From NCBI GenBank assembly GCA_004195045.1, contig SGBC01000002.1, forward strand, positions 124,001 through 188,000: 64,000 nt of DNA. The letters run 5' to 3'. Every line of letters begins with the position of its first letter. The stretch's first letter is position 1. The DNA comes from Candidatus Acididesulfobacter guangdongensis. GTDB lineage: Bacteria; SZUA-79; Acidulodesulfobacterales; Acidulodesulfobacteraceae. The notes below the pieces were generated by a model. The model was not told where the DNA came from. It saw nothing but the letters and a program-made list of their open reading frames with translations, and made no database searches. Below, piece after piece: positions 36,936-47,527 of the stretch. The translations under genes and the position numbers were made by a program.

Positions 36936-38057
36936 ATGGATATTAAATTTAAACTTATTTTAAATAATATAAATTATTCAATAATTCTTTTTAATGAAGA
37001 ATTAACGATTGAATTTTTAAATATTGCCGCTCAGGAACTTACAGGATATTCGGATTATTTCTCTTATTCCAATCACTTAAACGCAAACCAATTTTTTCAT
37101 AATAATAAATATATTATAGCTAAGATAAATGAAGTTATGAAGACTGGGGAAGGTTTTATTGATTTTGATTTTGAATTTTATAAAAATAATAGACAAAATA
37201 ATAAGAGGTCAATAATAGTCGAGATAGCTAAAATTAATGATGACGAGAAATATTATATACTTATATCCATGAAAGATATAACGAGATTTAAAGAAATGGA
37301 TAATATTATTAAAAATGAAGAAAAGCTGCAAAATTTTTCAAGATTTATAGCCGAAATTTCCCATGAGATTAGAAATCCGCTTGGCGGAGTAAAGGCTTCC
37401 GCATCATATTTAAAAAAGAAAATTATTGAAGAACACGATTCTCTCCCTGAAAGCTTAAAAGAGTTATCGCAGTTTACAGAAATAATTGTCAAGGAGATAG
37501 ACAGAATTAATATTTTGATAGAAGACTTGCTGTCATTATCTAAAAATCATAAAATAAATGCGGAAATGCTCAATGTAAATAAAGTTATAAACGAAATCAT
37601 CGAAATAGAGACTGCGGTTAATTCAGAAAAGAATATAAAATTTATTAAAGAATTTGACCCAAGTCTGCCGGAAATATTTGCTTCAGAGGATGCTTTAAAA
37701 CAGGTTTTTTTGAATATAATAAAAAATGCTATTGTGGCTGTTCAGAATAAAAATAAAGGATTTATCAGAATCACTACAAGAATTGATGCCGAAAGAAATA
37801 TTCCAAAATTTATAAAAATAATTTTTTCGGATAACGGCGTAGGAATCAGCAAAAAAGATTTTAATAAATTATTTGAACCGTTTTTTACTACTAAAGAAAA
37901 AGGCACAGGATTGGGACTCGCAATATCGCAGAAAATTATTTTTGAACACAACGGTTTTATAAATGTGAAATCAGTGAAAAATAAAGGCACGGATGTAATT
38001 GTTTATTTGCCTGAAGGGAAAAATAAAAAAATCGCGCATCCTATAAATCATACATAA
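36936..38057 (+). CDS. NtrB-like PAS sensor histidine kinase (soluble)
   Basis: A 373-residue cytoplasmic kinase without membrane segments. An N-terminal PAS domain (residues about 5-115) is followed by HisKA with the H-box AEISHEIRNPLGGVKASASYLKKK (His near 143), where EIRNPLGG resembles GlnL/NtrB. HATPase has NIIKNAIVAV (N-box), SDNGVGISKKDFNKLFEPFFTTKEKGTGLGLAISQ. A place after amtB suggests a role in nitrogen control with PII, but no NtrC partner is adjacent. Candidates are NtrX (31002) or a regulator outside the window. Its last 17 bases overlap the end of the convergent DUF1015 gene. Confidence 0.85.
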   Translation: MDIKFKLILNNINYSIILFNEELTIEFLNIAAQELTGYSDYFSYSNHLNANQFFHNNKYIIAKINEVMKTGEGFIDFDFEFYKNNRQNNKRSIIVEIAKINDDEKYYILISMKDITRFKEMDNIIKNEEKLQNFSRFIAEISHEIRNPLGGVKASASYLKKKIIEEHDSLPESLKELSQFTEIIVKEIDRINILIEDLLSLSKNHKINAEMLNVNKVINEIIEIETAVNSEKNIKFIKEFDPSLPEIFASEDALKQVFLNIIKNAIVAVQNKNKGFIRITTRIDAERNIPKFIKIIFSDNGVGISKKDFNKLFEPFFTTKEKGTGLGLAISQKIIFEHNGFINVKSVKNKGTDVIVYLPEGKNKKIAHPINHT

Positions 38058-39369
38058 CGTTTATTGTCAGACCCGATATTATTTTTGGATAAAAAAAGGT
38101 AGATTTTTGAGGCATTCTTAAATTAAGCGATGCTATTTTTGTAACATCTTCAATTTTTGTCGGATTCATTAAGAAAACGGCTTCTATTTTTTCTTGTTTG
38201 TTATTATTATTGCAGGTATTATTTTTACCGGATATGCTGTTTATCGCATTCAAAGCATCTTTTTCATATATAATAAACCGCTGATTATCTATATCCGACT
38301 GTTCCATATGCAGAATATTTTTAAAAATATAGTTTTGCAATATTGAGACGTCTAAGCGTTCCAACGGATTATCTATAGTATTCTTAACAGTATCTTTTAA
38401 AGAGATTACAAAATATTTTCCTGATTCGTGAATAAATCCGAATGATGAATTATCCTTATTTTTATTGAGGTCGTTGACAATGTTTTGGGCGTCTGACTGT
38501 ATAACGGTAAAATTTTTCTCAATTTCATTTATAAAGTTTTCAAGTTTTATTTTTTTATTAATTATGCATCTGTGAGTAGGCAAAATAATCATTCCTTCCT
38601 GATTAATCGGAGCGAAATACATCATGCAGTAGTCTGCGTTGATTTTTTCATTATTGCTGCCGGCAGATTTTATATAGTTTCTAAAATTTAAACATGTTTC
38701 AAATCTGTGATGACCGTCCGCAATATATATACTTTTATCCTCCATTTTCATTTTTACAAAATCAATTAAATTTTTGTCAACAATTCTGTATAACTTATGT
38801 GTTTCGTTTTTATCGTCTGCAAATTCAGAAATTTTACAGGCGTTACGGTTTTCAATAGAATCGGTTATAAAATTGACTATAGATTTGTCGTTGTCTTCAA
38901 ATATAGAGAAGATAGAACTGAGATTGGCTTTTGTAGCCTCCATTAGTTTAAGCCTGTCTTCTTTAGGCTTAGCGAGGGTTTTTTCATGACCGAAAATCTG
39001 TGAATTTTCTTTCTGCTCCGGTAGTTTAAATAATGAAATAAAACCTATCCGCTCATATTTTTTACCTTCAGACGTAAAACCTTGCAAATATAAATATATT
39101 GCCTCTTCAGGTTCGCGGATCAGAATATTTTCCCTGCTCCATTTATTTAATAGTTCATCGGCACGGATATATTTATTGTCGGCAGGAGAATCATCATTAT
39201 TTTCTTTGCCAAGGATAAGTCTTATAATATTGTATTCAGATCTTTTGTGCAGTGCGTCCTGAAGTTCTTTGCTTATAACGTCATAAGGCGGAGCGGTAAC
39301 CTCATCAAACTTAATTTTGTCGGTATTATAAATATATGGCTTAAAAGGAGCTATTACAGTTTTTTGCAT
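38041..39369 (-). CDS. DUF1015 family protein
   Basis: A 442-residue cytoplasmic protein of the conserved DUF1015 family. Start MQKTVIAPFKPYIYNTDKI and EVTAPPYDVISKE, then NIIRLILGKE, RIGFISLF, the highly conserved IYIADGHHRFETCLNFR, and a C-terminal half with ILPTHRCI. The family's biochemical role is not established to my knowledge; the ADGHHR motif suggests a nucleotide- or metal-binding enzyme. An Asn-rich loop (NNTCNNNNKQEK) is inserted near the C-terminus. It shares no obvious pathway with its neighbours. Confidence 0.85.
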   Translation of the reverse strand: MQKTVIAPFKPYIYNTDKIKFDEVTAPPYDVISKELQDALHKRSEYNIIRLILGKENNDDSPADNKYIRADELLNKWSRENILIREPEEAIYLYLQGFTSEGKKYERIGFISLFKLPEQKENSQIFGHEKTLAKPKEDRLKLMEATKANLSSIFSIFEDNDKSIVNFITDSIENRNACKISEFADDKNETHKLYRIVDKNLIDFVKMKMEDKSIYIADGHHRFETCLNFRNYIKSAGSNNEKINADYCMMYFAPINQEGMIILPTHRCIINKKIKLENFINEIEKNFTVIQSDAQNIVNDLNKNKDNSSFGFIHESGKYFVISLKDTVKNTIDNPLERLDVSILQNYIFKNILHMEQSDIDNQRFIIYEKDALNAINSISGKNNTCNNNNKQEKIEAVFLMNPTKIEDVTKIASLNLRMPQKSTFFYPKIISGLTINVMYDL

Positions 39370-39414
39370 AATATATTATATCTATTATTTTTTAAATTAA
39401 TGTAATAAAGCGGT

Positions 39415-40395
39415 TTATAATACCGGAGCTGCGCCGGGAGCAATATATGAGTGTAATCCCGGAATAAGCAAATCTACCCCGAGATATGTGCATATTACAA
39501 CGATAAAGCCGATAACGGCGATCCATGCCATTTTCTTTTCATTCCAGCCTTTGGTGAGTCTTGCATGGATAAATACGGCATATGTAATCCATGTAATTAA
39601 CGACCATGTTTCTTTAGGGTCCCAGCTCCAGTATCCGCCCCAGGCATTATCTGCCCATGCAGCTCCTATTACAATTCCTATTGAAAGAAACAAAAATCCA
39701 AAAACTACGACCTTGTAAATAGCTTCGTCTAAAATATCGATAGACGGACTGAGCAATATAAACTGCTTATATAGCAATATGAAAGGATAAAATATGATAG
39801 AAGCTATTTTTTTTATCGGATTAATTTTTTTCGAAGATTGTGGTGTATTTTTATCTTTATTATATTTATTGGTTTGATTATATTTTATCAGAAATAAAAT
39901 GCCTATACCGAACGCTGCCGCAAATGCTCCGTAAGCTAAAAATAGCGAAATTATATGATAAAGGAGCCAGTAGCTTTTCAGCGCAGGTATTATGTACGGT
40001 TCTATCGCACTTGTAGATAAGGGATAAAATGTTGCGAATGCGAGAGCGCATATAGATATAAATGTCATAATAAAGCCGAGGGAATTGAAATTGTAAAATA
40101 ATTTTAATAAAATAAAACCGAATAAAATTACATAGGCGAAAAAAACTAAAGAATCGTACAGGTCTATAAGCGGCGGAATGTATATTCCTATTTGGTACGA
40201 GTACCGCCATCTTATAACAAAAGCAAAAGTCTGCAGGGCGAACGCAGCTAACACTATTACGAAAGAAGCCGTAGAAGCCAGTTTGTTTGCCGTAAACATA
40301 TATATAAAATATCCTACAAAACTTATAATTATCATAAGTAGGGATATAGTAAAATAAAAAGACCCGTCTAAAATTGAAGCGTTCATGTGAATCAT
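39415..40395 (-). CDS. ccsB: System II cytochrome c biogenesis protein CcsB (CcsA/ResC-type)
   Basis: A 326-residue heme handling protein with about eight membrane helices. The Trp-rich WWD signature AAWADNAWGGYWSWDPKETWSLITW is intact, with flanking His residues. The segment LAYGAFAAAFGIGILFLI and the C-terminus YLGVDLLIPGLHSYI fit CcsA/ResC. With ResB (next upstream on the same strand) it forms the System II synthase that carries heme across the membrane and attaches it to CxxCH apocytochromes. The gene follows resB after 131 bases. ATG 40395 is used; the MNAS Met three codons later is an alternative. Confidence 0.94.
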   Translation of the reverse strand: MIHMNASILDGSFYFTISLLMIIISFVGYFIYMFTANKLASTASFVIVLAAFALQTFAFVIRWRYSYQIGIYIPPLIDLYDSLVFFAYVILFGFILLKLFYNFNSLGFIMTFISICALAFATFYPLSTSAIEPYIIPALKSYWLLYHIISLFLAYGAFAAAFGIGILFLIKYNQTNKYNKDKNTPQSSKKINPIKKIASIIFYPFILLYKQFILLSPSIDILDEAIYKVVVFGFLFLSIGIVIGAAWADNAWGGYWSWDPKETWSLITWITYAVFIHARLTKGWNEKKMAWIAVIGFIVVICTYLGVDLLIPGLHSYIAPGAAPVL

Positions 40396-40526
40396 ATTTA
40401 TGTATCCTCAGAGTATTCCGTTATTTTAAATGCGTATTCTTTAAGTTATTAAGTATTGTATTGCATGAAAATTTATTTGAAAAAAGTATCAAATTCGCCG
40501 GTACTTTTAGGGTATTTAAACATCCT

Positions 40527-42005
40527 TTATATCTGTTTTTTAAATATTTCCGTAAGTCTATCCATCATAGAGTAGAACGATGCAAATTTCTTGTGGGGGA
40601 TAGATAGTATCTCAACTTTGTTTGTTTTTTCGTTTTCGGATGACGTAACCCTTATCCATAAAGACTGCTGATTAAAGAAAAATGAAAAGAATAAAGCAAA
40701 AATTAAGATAGCAGAACCAATCCACACGATATCGGTATCCACATTTTTTGTGATTTCCACGCCGCTGTAAAAGTATGTTTTTATTCCGGCAAAAATAAAA
40801 GCTATATTATTGTTATATTTTGCAAAAAATAAAGGCATATTCCCTTTTTTTGTTCTATAGGGCAATTCCTGAAAAACGAGAGGACTGCTAACCGTTTTAT
40901 TATTTTTAATTACCGATATATAGAAAGGAATCTGGTCTTTTGCAGGGTGTTTAAAAAAATTAAATGAAAATTTTATATTATTTATTTTTGAATTATATAT
41001 TTTTTCGGGTACAGCATATATCAGTCTTTTATTATTTTTATTGCTGTTTTTCAAATTAAGCACTAATATCTGTGCGGCGTTAGGTTTATAATGACCGTAG
41101 CTTGCCTGATAAATAGTTATCCCGTCATATGTGAGCGGATGATTAACCCTTATTGATTTAGTAAGAATAGTTATATGCTTTTTTATAATCGTCAGCGTGC
41201 TTATATAAGCCTTCGGCATTCCGTTTTTATAATATTTTGTTACATAATTGTCTAATTTTATTTTGAAAGGCAGCAGAACGGGATTATTATTTTTTAATAA
41301 ATAAGAATGTTGAACGGTCTGCCCTACTTTGATATTTGTGTACGATCTGTATCCAAATGTCACGCCGAGAAAGACACCTGCCAGGATTACTATTGCGCCG
41401 AGATGAGCAATATTCGGCGATATTCTGAATATAGAATTTTTTGAAAAAAATAAAAAATTCCCTGGATCGTTTTTTTTATTATTGGTATTGCTGCTTGCAT
41501 CTCCGTTTTTGCTGCTATTTTTTTGAATTTTTTCATTCTCGCCGCTCTTAAAATGATTATTATTTCCGTCTATATTTTGCAGCACAGGTTTTCCAAATTT
41601 TTTACCGAATGTTTTTTCGGCAAAATTTAATATTTCAGATGGGCTTTTTGATGATTGCATTGTTATATATTTAGCTTTATAGCTATTTTTCTTCAGAGCG
41701 TTGTCAAAAGAAGTATCCGGGTCTATGATATTTTTAATAACCTTAGGAAGTTTATTAGCCGAAGAAATTATCATTGTTAAAATAAGCAGTGCGGCAAGAC
41801 CGACGAAATACCATGAGTCGTAAATATTTAAAAATCCCAGCCAGTAAAGAATATGAAAAACATTATTGCCGTAAATTATTTTATATTGCGCTATAGTATC
41901 GCCCTGGTCTATTACTGTTCCGATTATTGAAATTGCGGCTATAAGTATAAATAAAATTATCGCTAATTTTATTGAAGAAAAGAATTTATTTAATTTTGAT
42001 AGCAT
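40527..42005 (-). CDS. resB: System II cytochrome c biogenesis protein ResB
   Basis: A 492-residue partner of CcsB. Three N-terminal helices (SIKLAIILFILIAAISIIGTVI, YDSWYFVGLAALLILTMII, then ISPNIAHLGAIVILAGVFLGVTFG near 200) bracket a cytoplasmic loop. That loop here carries an Asn/Lys/Ser-rich stretch of about 35 residues (NGDASSNTNNKKNDPGN). A large periplasmic domain with GQTVQHSYLLKNNNPVLLPFKIKL and IYQASYGH follows, and one C-terminal helix. The PN-x-AHLG motif holds a conserved His thought to ligate heme. It is transcribed away from the heat-shock operon. Confidence 0.9.
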   Translation of the reverse strand: MLSKLNKFFSSIKLAIILFILIAAISIIGTVIDQGDTIAQYKIIYGNNVFHILYWLGFLNIYDSWYFVGLAALLILTMIISSANKLPKVIKNIIDPDTSFDNALKKNSYKAKYITMQSSKSPSEILNFAEKTFGKKFGKPVLQNIDGNNNHFKSGENEKIQKNSSKNGDASSNTNNKKNDPGNFLFFSKNSIFRISPNIAHLGAIVILAGVFLGVTFGYRSYTNIKVGQTVQHSYLLKNNNPVLLPFKIKLDNYVTKYYKNGMPKAYISTLTIIKKHITILTKSIRVNHPLTYDGITIYQASYGHYKPNAAQILVLNLKNSNKNNKRLIYAVPEKIYNSKINNIKFSFNFFKHPAKDQIPFYISVIKNNKTVSSPLVFQELPYRTKKGNMPLFFAKYNNNIAFIFAGIKTYFYSGVEITKNVDTDIVWIGSAILIFALFFSFFFNQQSLWIRVTSSENEKTNKVEILSIPHKKFASFYSMMDRLTEIFKKQI

Positions 42006-42207
42006 AGAGTTTTATGTTTTTTATTATATTGAAAAATTAATTAAAAGTTAAGTTTATTGGTTTATGTGGTATCTTGACAGTTGCAAGTATATCATAGGTA
42101 CTATTGATATTATTCTACTTCTTGTTTCTTGTTTCATTATTCATTGCTTCAAATTGCACTTAAAATTGTAAATGCTATAAATTGTATTTTATTTTCCGCA
42201 TTCATAA

Positions 42208-42236
42208 ATTATATTGCTTTTAATTTAGATTGTAAA
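42208..42236 (-). promoter_or_regulatory. Candidate sigma-70 promoter for resB-ccsB
   Basis: On the minus strand TTTACA (42236-42231), a 17-base spacer and a perfect TATAAT (42213-42208) point towards resB, leaving a leader of about 195 bases. It is back-to-back with the hrcA promoter, 42 bases away. Confidence 0.45.
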
Positions 42237-42277
42237 GCAAAATTGTCAATTTTGTCTTTAAAAAAAACATATAAAAC

Positions 42278-42306
42278 TTGACAAAAAACAAATTTATTGG
42301 TTTAAT
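42278..42306 (+). promoter_or_regulatory. Sigma-70 promoter of the hrcA-grpE-dnaK-dnaJ operon
   Basis: TTGACA (42278-42283), a 17-base spacer and TTTAAT (42301-42306) lie just before the CIRCE operator, so the start point falls at the operator's left edge. This is the standard HrcA-controlled arrangement. Confidence 0.7.
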
Positions 42307-42311
42307 TATTA

Positions 42312-42338
42312 TTAGCACTCTATATTACAGAGTGCTAA
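42312..42338 (+). promoter_or_regulatory. CIRCE operator (HrcA binding site)
   Basis: TTAGCACTC (42312-42320), nine bases, GAGTGCTAA (42330-42338): a perfect match to CIRCE. It lies 78 bases before hrcA and overlaps the predicted transcription start, so HrcA would repress its own operon and release it on heat stress. No second CIRCE was seen before dnaK. Confidence 0.96.
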
Positions 42339-42416
42339 TAATTGTATATGTAAAATATTGTATATATAATATGTAAGAAATTGTATATATAATATGTAAA
42401 AAATAGAGATGAATTT

Positions 42417-43451
42417 ATGGAAGAGTTTCTTAATGAGCGTTTTCAGGAAGTATTGCACTGCATAATAGAAGAATATATTGTTACCGCTAATCCTGTAGGC
42501 TCGAAATTTATTGCCGGAAAATGTTCTTTAAACTTAAGTTCTGCTTCAATAAGAAATATTATGGCTTCTCTTGAGGAAAAAGGGTATATACATCAGCCTT
42601 ATTTTTCGGCGGGCAGAGTACCGACTTCTTCAGGCTATAAATTTTATATTAACAGCATCTTAAAGACAAAAAAAATATCAAAACAGCAGAAAGAGGAGAT
42701 TAGAAGCAGTTTTAATATTTCAGGCAGGGATATAAAAAAAATATTATGGCAGGCGGTACATTTACTGTCGGAAATTTCGCATTATATGCCGATTGTACTG
42801 GCACCTGAGAGAAATTACGCCAGTTTGTTGCATATTGAATTTATAAAATTAGATAAATCAAATATTCTTGTAGTTACGGTATTTGACGGCGGCATTGTTG
42901 AAAATAAAATAATTAGCGCCGACAGAGATTATAATCAGGCGGAGCTCACCAAATACTCGGCAGAACTAAATGAAATAATCAACGGGCATAATATTGACGA
43001 ATTAAAAGATGTCATCCTGAAGGGTATTGATAGAGACAGAGAAAGTTTTTTTTCGTTGTTAAACGGTATTATTTTTAATTTTGATTTAGTAAAGAATAAA
43101 ATAGAGAATGAGGACGATTATTTATATATCGGTTCAAGAATGAATTTATTCGATGAACCTGAGTTTTCAAATTATGAAAAGATTAAATCTCTTATTAAAG
43201 CTTTTGAAGATAAAAAAACTATAATAAAATTGTTGGAACTCGCTAAACAAAAAGAAGGTATTCATATATTTATAGGTTCGGATACCGAATGGTCCGATAT
43301 TAACGGTTTATCGGTGATTACGGCGTCTTATCATAGCAAGAAAGGATTTGCGGAAGGTTCGATAGGTCTTATAGGACCGTCAAGAATGAACTATGCTATG
43401 GCTATTCCGGCGGTAAATTATATGGCAAAGCTTTTATGTGATATAATTTAA
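42417..43451 (+). CDS. hrcA: Heat-inducible transcription repressor HrcA
   Basis: A 344-residue repressor binding CIRCE. The N-terminal winged helix (ERFQEVLHCIIEEYIVTANPVGSKFIAGK, LNLSSASIRNIMASLEEKGYIHQPYFSAGRVPTSSGYKFYI) holds the family signature. A GAF-like middle and the C-terminal GIHIFIGSDTEWSDINGLSVITASY and GSIGLIGPSRMNYAMAIPAVNYMA follow. It is the first gene behind the perfect CIRCE site, giving autoregulation. The four genes follow the common order hrcA-grpE-dnaK-dnaJ. Confidence 0.97.
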   Translation: MEEFLNERFQEVLHCIIEEYIVTANPVGSKFIAGKCSLNLSSASIRNIMASLEEKGYIHQPYFSAGRVPTSSGYKFYINSILKTKKISKQQKEEIRSSFNISGRDIKKILWQAVHLLSEISHYMPIVLAPERNYASLLHIEFIKLDKSNILVVTVFDGGIVENKIISADRDYNQAELTKYSAELNEIINGHNIDELKDVILKGIDRDRESFFSLLNGIIFNFDLVKNKIENEDDYLYIGSRMNLFDEPEFSNYEKIKSLIKAFEDKKTIIKLLELAKQKEGIHIFIGSDTEWSDINGLSVITASYHSKKGFAEGSIGLIGPSRMNYAMAIPAVNYMAKLLCDII

Positions 43452-43520
43452 ATATTTTAATGAATCAACTAAATAAAATTAAAATTAAATAAATAATAAT
43501 CAATCGGGAGAATTGAAAAT

Positions 43521-44186
43521 ATGATGGATGATAATAAAAGAGACGAAAATGATTTTAGAAGTGAAGATAATGATGAGGCAAAAGATGTTGATGAATTAAA
43601 AGAAAATAAAAAATCGTCGTCAAATAATATAGACATAGCGGATTTAGAGCAGATGGCTGAACCGGCATCTCTGACCGAAGCGTTAGAAAGTCTTAATTAT
43701 ATAAAAAACGCATTTATAAATTTAAGGAAAGAATTTGATGAATTAAACGAAAAATATCTTAAAATTCTGGCTGATTCAGAAAATTTCAGAAAAAGAATTA
43801 TCAGAGAAAAAGAAGAATCGTTAAAGTATTCTAATGAGCGTCTTGTTAAAGATCTGCTGCCGATTCTTGATTACTTAGACCTGGCTATAAACCATTCAGC
43901 TTCATATATCGACAACGATGTGTCCGGCAATCTTAAAGTTTTTGTTGACGGCGTTAAAATGGCTAATAATGAATTTATAAAAGTTTTGCAGAATCATGGT
44001 GTTAAAATTATAGAAACGGAAAATAAAGAATTTGACCCTAATTTTCATGAGGTAGTCGAGATGGTAAAAGATTCAGCTGAACCAGAAGGGAAAATTGTAG
44101 AAGAAAAAAGGAAGGGGTATGTTTATAAAGACAGACTGTTGAGACCATCTTTAATATGTATTTCTAAGTCTGACGGCAGCTGTTAA
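43521..44186 (+). CDS. grpE: Nucleotide exchange factor GrpE
   Basis: A 221-residue DnaK co-chaperone. The N-terminal 55 residues are acidic and probably disordered. A long coiled coil follows (LRKEFDELNEKYLKILADSENFRKRIIREKEESL), then the four-helix and beta-wing domain with VKDLLPILDYLDLAI, FVDGVKMANNEFIKVLQNHGVKII and EFDPNFHEVVEMV. The end RLLRPSLICISK matches the family's RLLRPA-x-V-x-V-x-K. GGGAG 12 bases before the ATG. Confidence 0.96.
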   Translation: MMDDNKRDENDFRSEDNDEAKDVDELKENKKSSSNNIDIADLEQMAEPASLTEALESLNYIKNAFINLRKEFDELNEKYLKILADSENFRKRIIREKEESLKYSNERLVKDLLPILDYLDLAINHSASYIDNDVSGNLKVFVDGVKMANNEFIKVLQNHGVKIIETENKEFDPNFHEVVEMVKDSAEPEGKIVEEKRKGYVYKDRLLRPSLICISKSDGSC

Positions 44187-44337
44187 GTCAATAATAAAAT
44201 AATAAGCCGACAATCGGTTTTAATAATATAATTTAATATAATATTGATTAATTACCGTAATAGATATAAAATTATAAAAACAAATAAAATGATTAAAAAT
44301 AATTAAAATATATATATAAAAAAGGAGAGATAAAATT

Positions 44338-46254
44338 ATGGGAAAAGTTATCGGAATTGATCTGGGAACTACCAATTCTTGCGTTGCTATTATGGAAGGG
44401 AAAGAACCTGTAGTTATTGCAAATTCTGAAGGAGCAAGAACGACCCCGTCTATCGTTTCTATTACGGATAGCGGAGAAAGATTAGTCGGACAGGCAGCTA
44501 AAAGGCAGGCAGTTACTAATCCTGAAAATACCATTTATGCCGTCAAAAGACTTATCGGAAGAAAATATAACGCACCCGAGGTACAGGCTTTTAAAAAAAT
44601 ATGCCCTTACAAAATTGTCGAAAATGATAACGGCGATGCATGGGTAGAGGTCAGGGGCAGGAAATACAGTCCCGCAGAAATATCTTCAATGATTTTAATG
44701 AAAATGAAAAAAACCGCAGAAGATTATCTCGGAGAAACCGTTACCGAGGCTGTTATTACCGTCCCCGCTTATTTTAATGATTCGCAGAGGCAGGCAACAA
44801 AAGATGCCGGCAAAATAGCTGGACTTAATGTTTTAAGGATTATCAACGAACCTACAGCATCTTCTTTAGCTTACGGTTTAGATAAGAAAAAGGAAGAAAA
44901 AATCGCGGTTTATGATTTAGGCGGCGGAACTTTTGATATTTCAATTCTTGAACTCGGCGAAGGCGTGTTTGAGGTTAAATCGACCAACGGAGATACTTTT
45001 CTTGGCGGAGAAGATTTTGACCAGCGCGTTATAGATTATTTAGCCGATGAATTTAAAAAAGATTACGGAATTGATTTGAGGAACGATAAAATGGCGCTTC
45101 AACGGTTAAAAGAAGCTGCGGAGAAAGCAAAAATAGAACTTTCTTCTGCTCTCGAGACCGATGTAAATTTGCCGTTTATCACCGCTGACGCAAGCGGTCC
45201 TAAACATATGAATTTAAAAATAACAAGAGCAAAACTGGAGCAGCTAACAGGTGATTTAATAGAACGGTCTATGAAACCGGTTGGAATTGCTCTGAAAGAT
45301 GCGGGTTTAACTACCTCGCAAATAGATGAAGTTGTTCTTGTAGGCGGACAGACTAGAATGCCTAAAGTTCAGGAAAAAGTTAAGGACTTTTTTGGCAAAG
45401 AACCAAATAAAGGAGTGAATCCTGATGAAGTTGTTGCCGTAGGAGCTGCAATTCAGGGAGCTGTTCTTAAGGGCGATGTCAAAGACGTACTGCTTCTTGA
45501 TGTAACTCCACTATCTTTAGGCATTGAAACATTAGGCGGCGTTACGACGAAGCTTATTGAAAAGAACACTACTATACCTTCAAGAAAAAGTCAGATATTT
45601 TCGACGGCGGCAGATAATCAGCCGGCTGTTACAATTAATGTGCTTCAGGGCGAAAGGGAAATGTCTTCCGACAATAAAAGTTTGGGCAGATTTGAACTTA
45701 CAGGGATACCTCCTGCTCCTAGAGGAGTTCCGCAGATTGAAGTTACGTTTGATATTGATGCAAACGGTATTGTGCATGTTTCTGCCAAGGATTTAGGAAC
45801 AGGCAAGGAGCAGTCCATTAAAATAACTTCTTCAAGCGGTTTGTCTAAAGAAGAAATAGATAAAATGATTAAAGAAGCCGAACTTCACAAAGATGAAGAT
45901 AATAAAAAGAAGGAACTTATAGAAGCCAAAAATCATTTAGATACATTAATATATTCCGTCGAAAAACTATTAAAAGACAATGCCGATAAGATAGAATCTA
46001 CGGAAAAGATGACTGCCGAAGAGAAGGTTTCGGATGCTAAAAAAGCTTTAGAAGAGGGTGATGTTGACAAAATTAAATCGGCTACCGAGGAATTAGAGAA
46101 AGTATCTCACTCAATAACGGAAGCAATGTATAAAAAAACAGCAGAACAGCAATCTGCAGGGTCTTCTCAAAATCAAGAGGAAGCGCAGACTGAAAAACCG
46201 GCTGATGAAAATGTGGTTGATGCCGAATTTGAAGAAGTAAAGGATAAAAAATAA
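44338..46254 (+). CDS. dnaK: Molecular chaperone DnaK (Hsp70)
   Basis: A 638-residue Hsp70. ATPase domain starts [20 protein letters not shown], with the second signature [18 protein letters not shown] and [13 protein letters not shown]. The linker [16 protein letters not shown] leads into the substrate-binding domain, a helical lid and a tail rich in Gln/Glu/Ala. The exact C-terminal EEVD-like tail seen in many Hsp70s is replaced by EFEEVKDKK, normal for bacteria. AAAGGAGAG provides a strong ribosome site. A 151-base AT-rich gap separates it from grpE. Confidence 0.98.
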   Translation: MGKVIGIDLGTTNSCVAIMEGKEPVVIANSEGARTTPSIVSITDSGERLVGQAAKRQAVTNPENTIYAVKRLIGRKYNAPEVQAFKKICPYKIVENDNGDAWVEVRGRKYSPAEISSMILMKMKKTAEDYLGETVTEAVITVPAYFNDSQRQATKDAGKIAGLNVLRIINEPTASSLAYGLDKKKEEKIAVYDLGGGTFDISILELGEGVFEVKSTNGDTFLGGEDFDQRVIDYLADEFKKDYGIDLRNDKMALQRLKEAAEKAKIELSSALETDVNLPFITADASGPKHMNLKITRAKLEQLTGDLIERSMKPVGIALKDAGLTTSQIDEVVLVGGQTRMPKVQEKVKDFFGKEPNKGVNPDEVVAVGAAIQGAVLKGDVKDVLLLDVTPLSLGIETLGGVTTKLIEKNTTIPSRKSQIFSTAADNQPAVTINVLQGEREMSSDNKSLGRFELTGIPPAPRGVPQIEVTFDIDANGIVHVSAKDLGTGKEQSIKITSSSGLSKEEIDKMIKEAELHKDEDNKKKELIEAKNHLDTLIYSVEKLLKDNADKIESTEKMTAEEKVSDAKKALEEGDVDKIKSATEELEKVSHSITEAMYKKTAEQQSAGSSQNQEEAQTEKPADENVVDAEFEEVKDKK

Positions 46255-46330
46255 GTTATATTAATGTATTTTTTAACTAAAATGTTAAAAATATTAAAAT
46301 AAAATAAAAAAATAATTATTCTAATCAAAT

Positions 46331-47431
46331 ATGGCAACAAAAAGAGATTATTACGAAATATTAGAAATTGACAGGAACGCAACATCGGCAGAGCTGAAAA
46401 AGGCGTACAGAAAATTAGCCATTAAGTATCATCCAGATAAGAATCAAGGCGATAAAGAATCTGAAGAAAAATTTAAAGAAATAAATGAAGCTTATGAAAT
46501 TCTTTCAGATGAAGAAAAAAGAGCCGCCTATGACAGATTCGGACATGAAGGCGTTTCTCAAGGAGCAGGCGCCGGGTTTAGCAGCGGTTTCGGAGATATT
46601 TTCAGTGATTTTTTCGGCGATATGTTTGGTTCAAAACAAAATAAACGGACTAGACAAAGAAGAGGGGATGACCTTCGCTATGAACTTAAAATAAAATTTG
46701 AAGAGGCGATATTTGGCGCCGCCAAAGAAATAAAGTTCAGAAGATATGAAAAATGCGAATCATGTGATGGAACAGGCGCAAAAAAAGGAACCAAACCCGT
46801 TGTTTGTCCGGTTTGCAAAGGCACAGGCGAGATAAGGCAGCAGCAAGGTTTTTTTACTATTACGAGAACTTGCTATAAGTGCAGCGGTGAAGGAGAAATA
46901 ATTGAAAACCCGTGTCCGTCATGCTCAGGACGCGGCAGGGTTATTAAAGAAAAAAAACTTGAAATAAAAATTCCAGCAGGAATAGACAGCGGCAACAGGC
47001 TCAGGGTGTCAGGAGAGGGCGCATCCGGTATTTTCGGCGGTCCTCCTGGTGATCTTTATGTCGATATTACGGTTGAACCGCATCATTTGTTTAAAAGAAA
47101 AGATGAGGATATTTATGTAACAGTTCCTATAAATTTTCCTCAGGCAGCAATGGGATGCGATATCGAAGTGCCTACTTTAGAAGGTAAAGCAAATTTGAAA
47201 GTCCCTCAAGGTACTCAGAGCGGGACCCAGTTTACTTTTAAAGGTAAAGGAGTTTATAGGTTAAACAGTCAATCGAGAGGGAATGAATATATTAATGTTA
47301 TTGTTGAAACGCCGACCAATCTGACTGCGAAACAAAAAAAAATTTTAGAAGAATTTACACAAGAAAGCGGGGAAGATTCACATCCTATTAAAAAATCATT
47401 CTTTGAAAAAATATTTTCAATAGGAAAATAG
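46331..47431 (+). CDS. dnaJ: Chaperone protein DnaJ (Hsp40, class I)
   Basis: A 366-residue class I J-protein. J-domain residues 5-70 with the HPD triad at 34-36; Gly/Phe-rich linker ([23 protein letters not shown]); four zinc repeats [32 protein letters not shown]; then the two beta domains that bind substrate. It delivers unfolded proteins to DnaK. It is the last gene of the operon, followed 22 bases later by a terminator. Confidence 0.97.
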   Translation: MATKRDYYEILEIDRNATSAELKKAYRKLAIKYHPDKNQGDKESEEKFKEINEAYEILSDEEKRAAYDRFGHEGVSQGAGAGFSSGFGDIFSDFFGDMFGSKQNKRTRQRRGDDLRYELKIKFEEAIFGAAKEIKFRRYEKCESCDGTGAKKGTKPVVCPVCKGTGEIRQQQGFFTITRTCYKCSGEGEIIENPCPSCSGRGRVIKEKKLEIKIPAGIDSGNRLRVSGEGASGIFGGPPGDLYVDITVEPHHLFKRKDEDIYVTVPINFPQAAMGCDIEVPTLEGKANLKVPQGTQSGTQFTFKGKGVYRLNSQSRGNEYINVIVETPTNLTAKQKKILEEFTQESGEDSHPIKKSFFEKIFSIGK

Positions 47432-47453
47432 ATAAATAGATAAAAATATTCAG

Positions 47454-47527
47454 CCTCTCTGTGCTGCATTTAAATATATTTGAGCAGTTTATATATTCTT
47501 TTGCCGCGGCAGAGAGGGTTTTTATTT
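47454..47527 (+). terminator. Intrinsic terminator of the dnaK operon
   Basis: CCTCTCTG (47454-47461) pairs with CAGAGAGG (47510-47517), enclosing a long AT-rich loop; TTTTTATTT follows. The MITE-like element begins inside or immediately after the T-run. Confidence 0.7.

Noticed and set aside
42067-42084. Possible sigma-54 site TGGTAT...TTGCA near 42.07 kb
   Set aside because: The GG and GC elements are 15 bases apart instead of 12, so the spacing is wrong.
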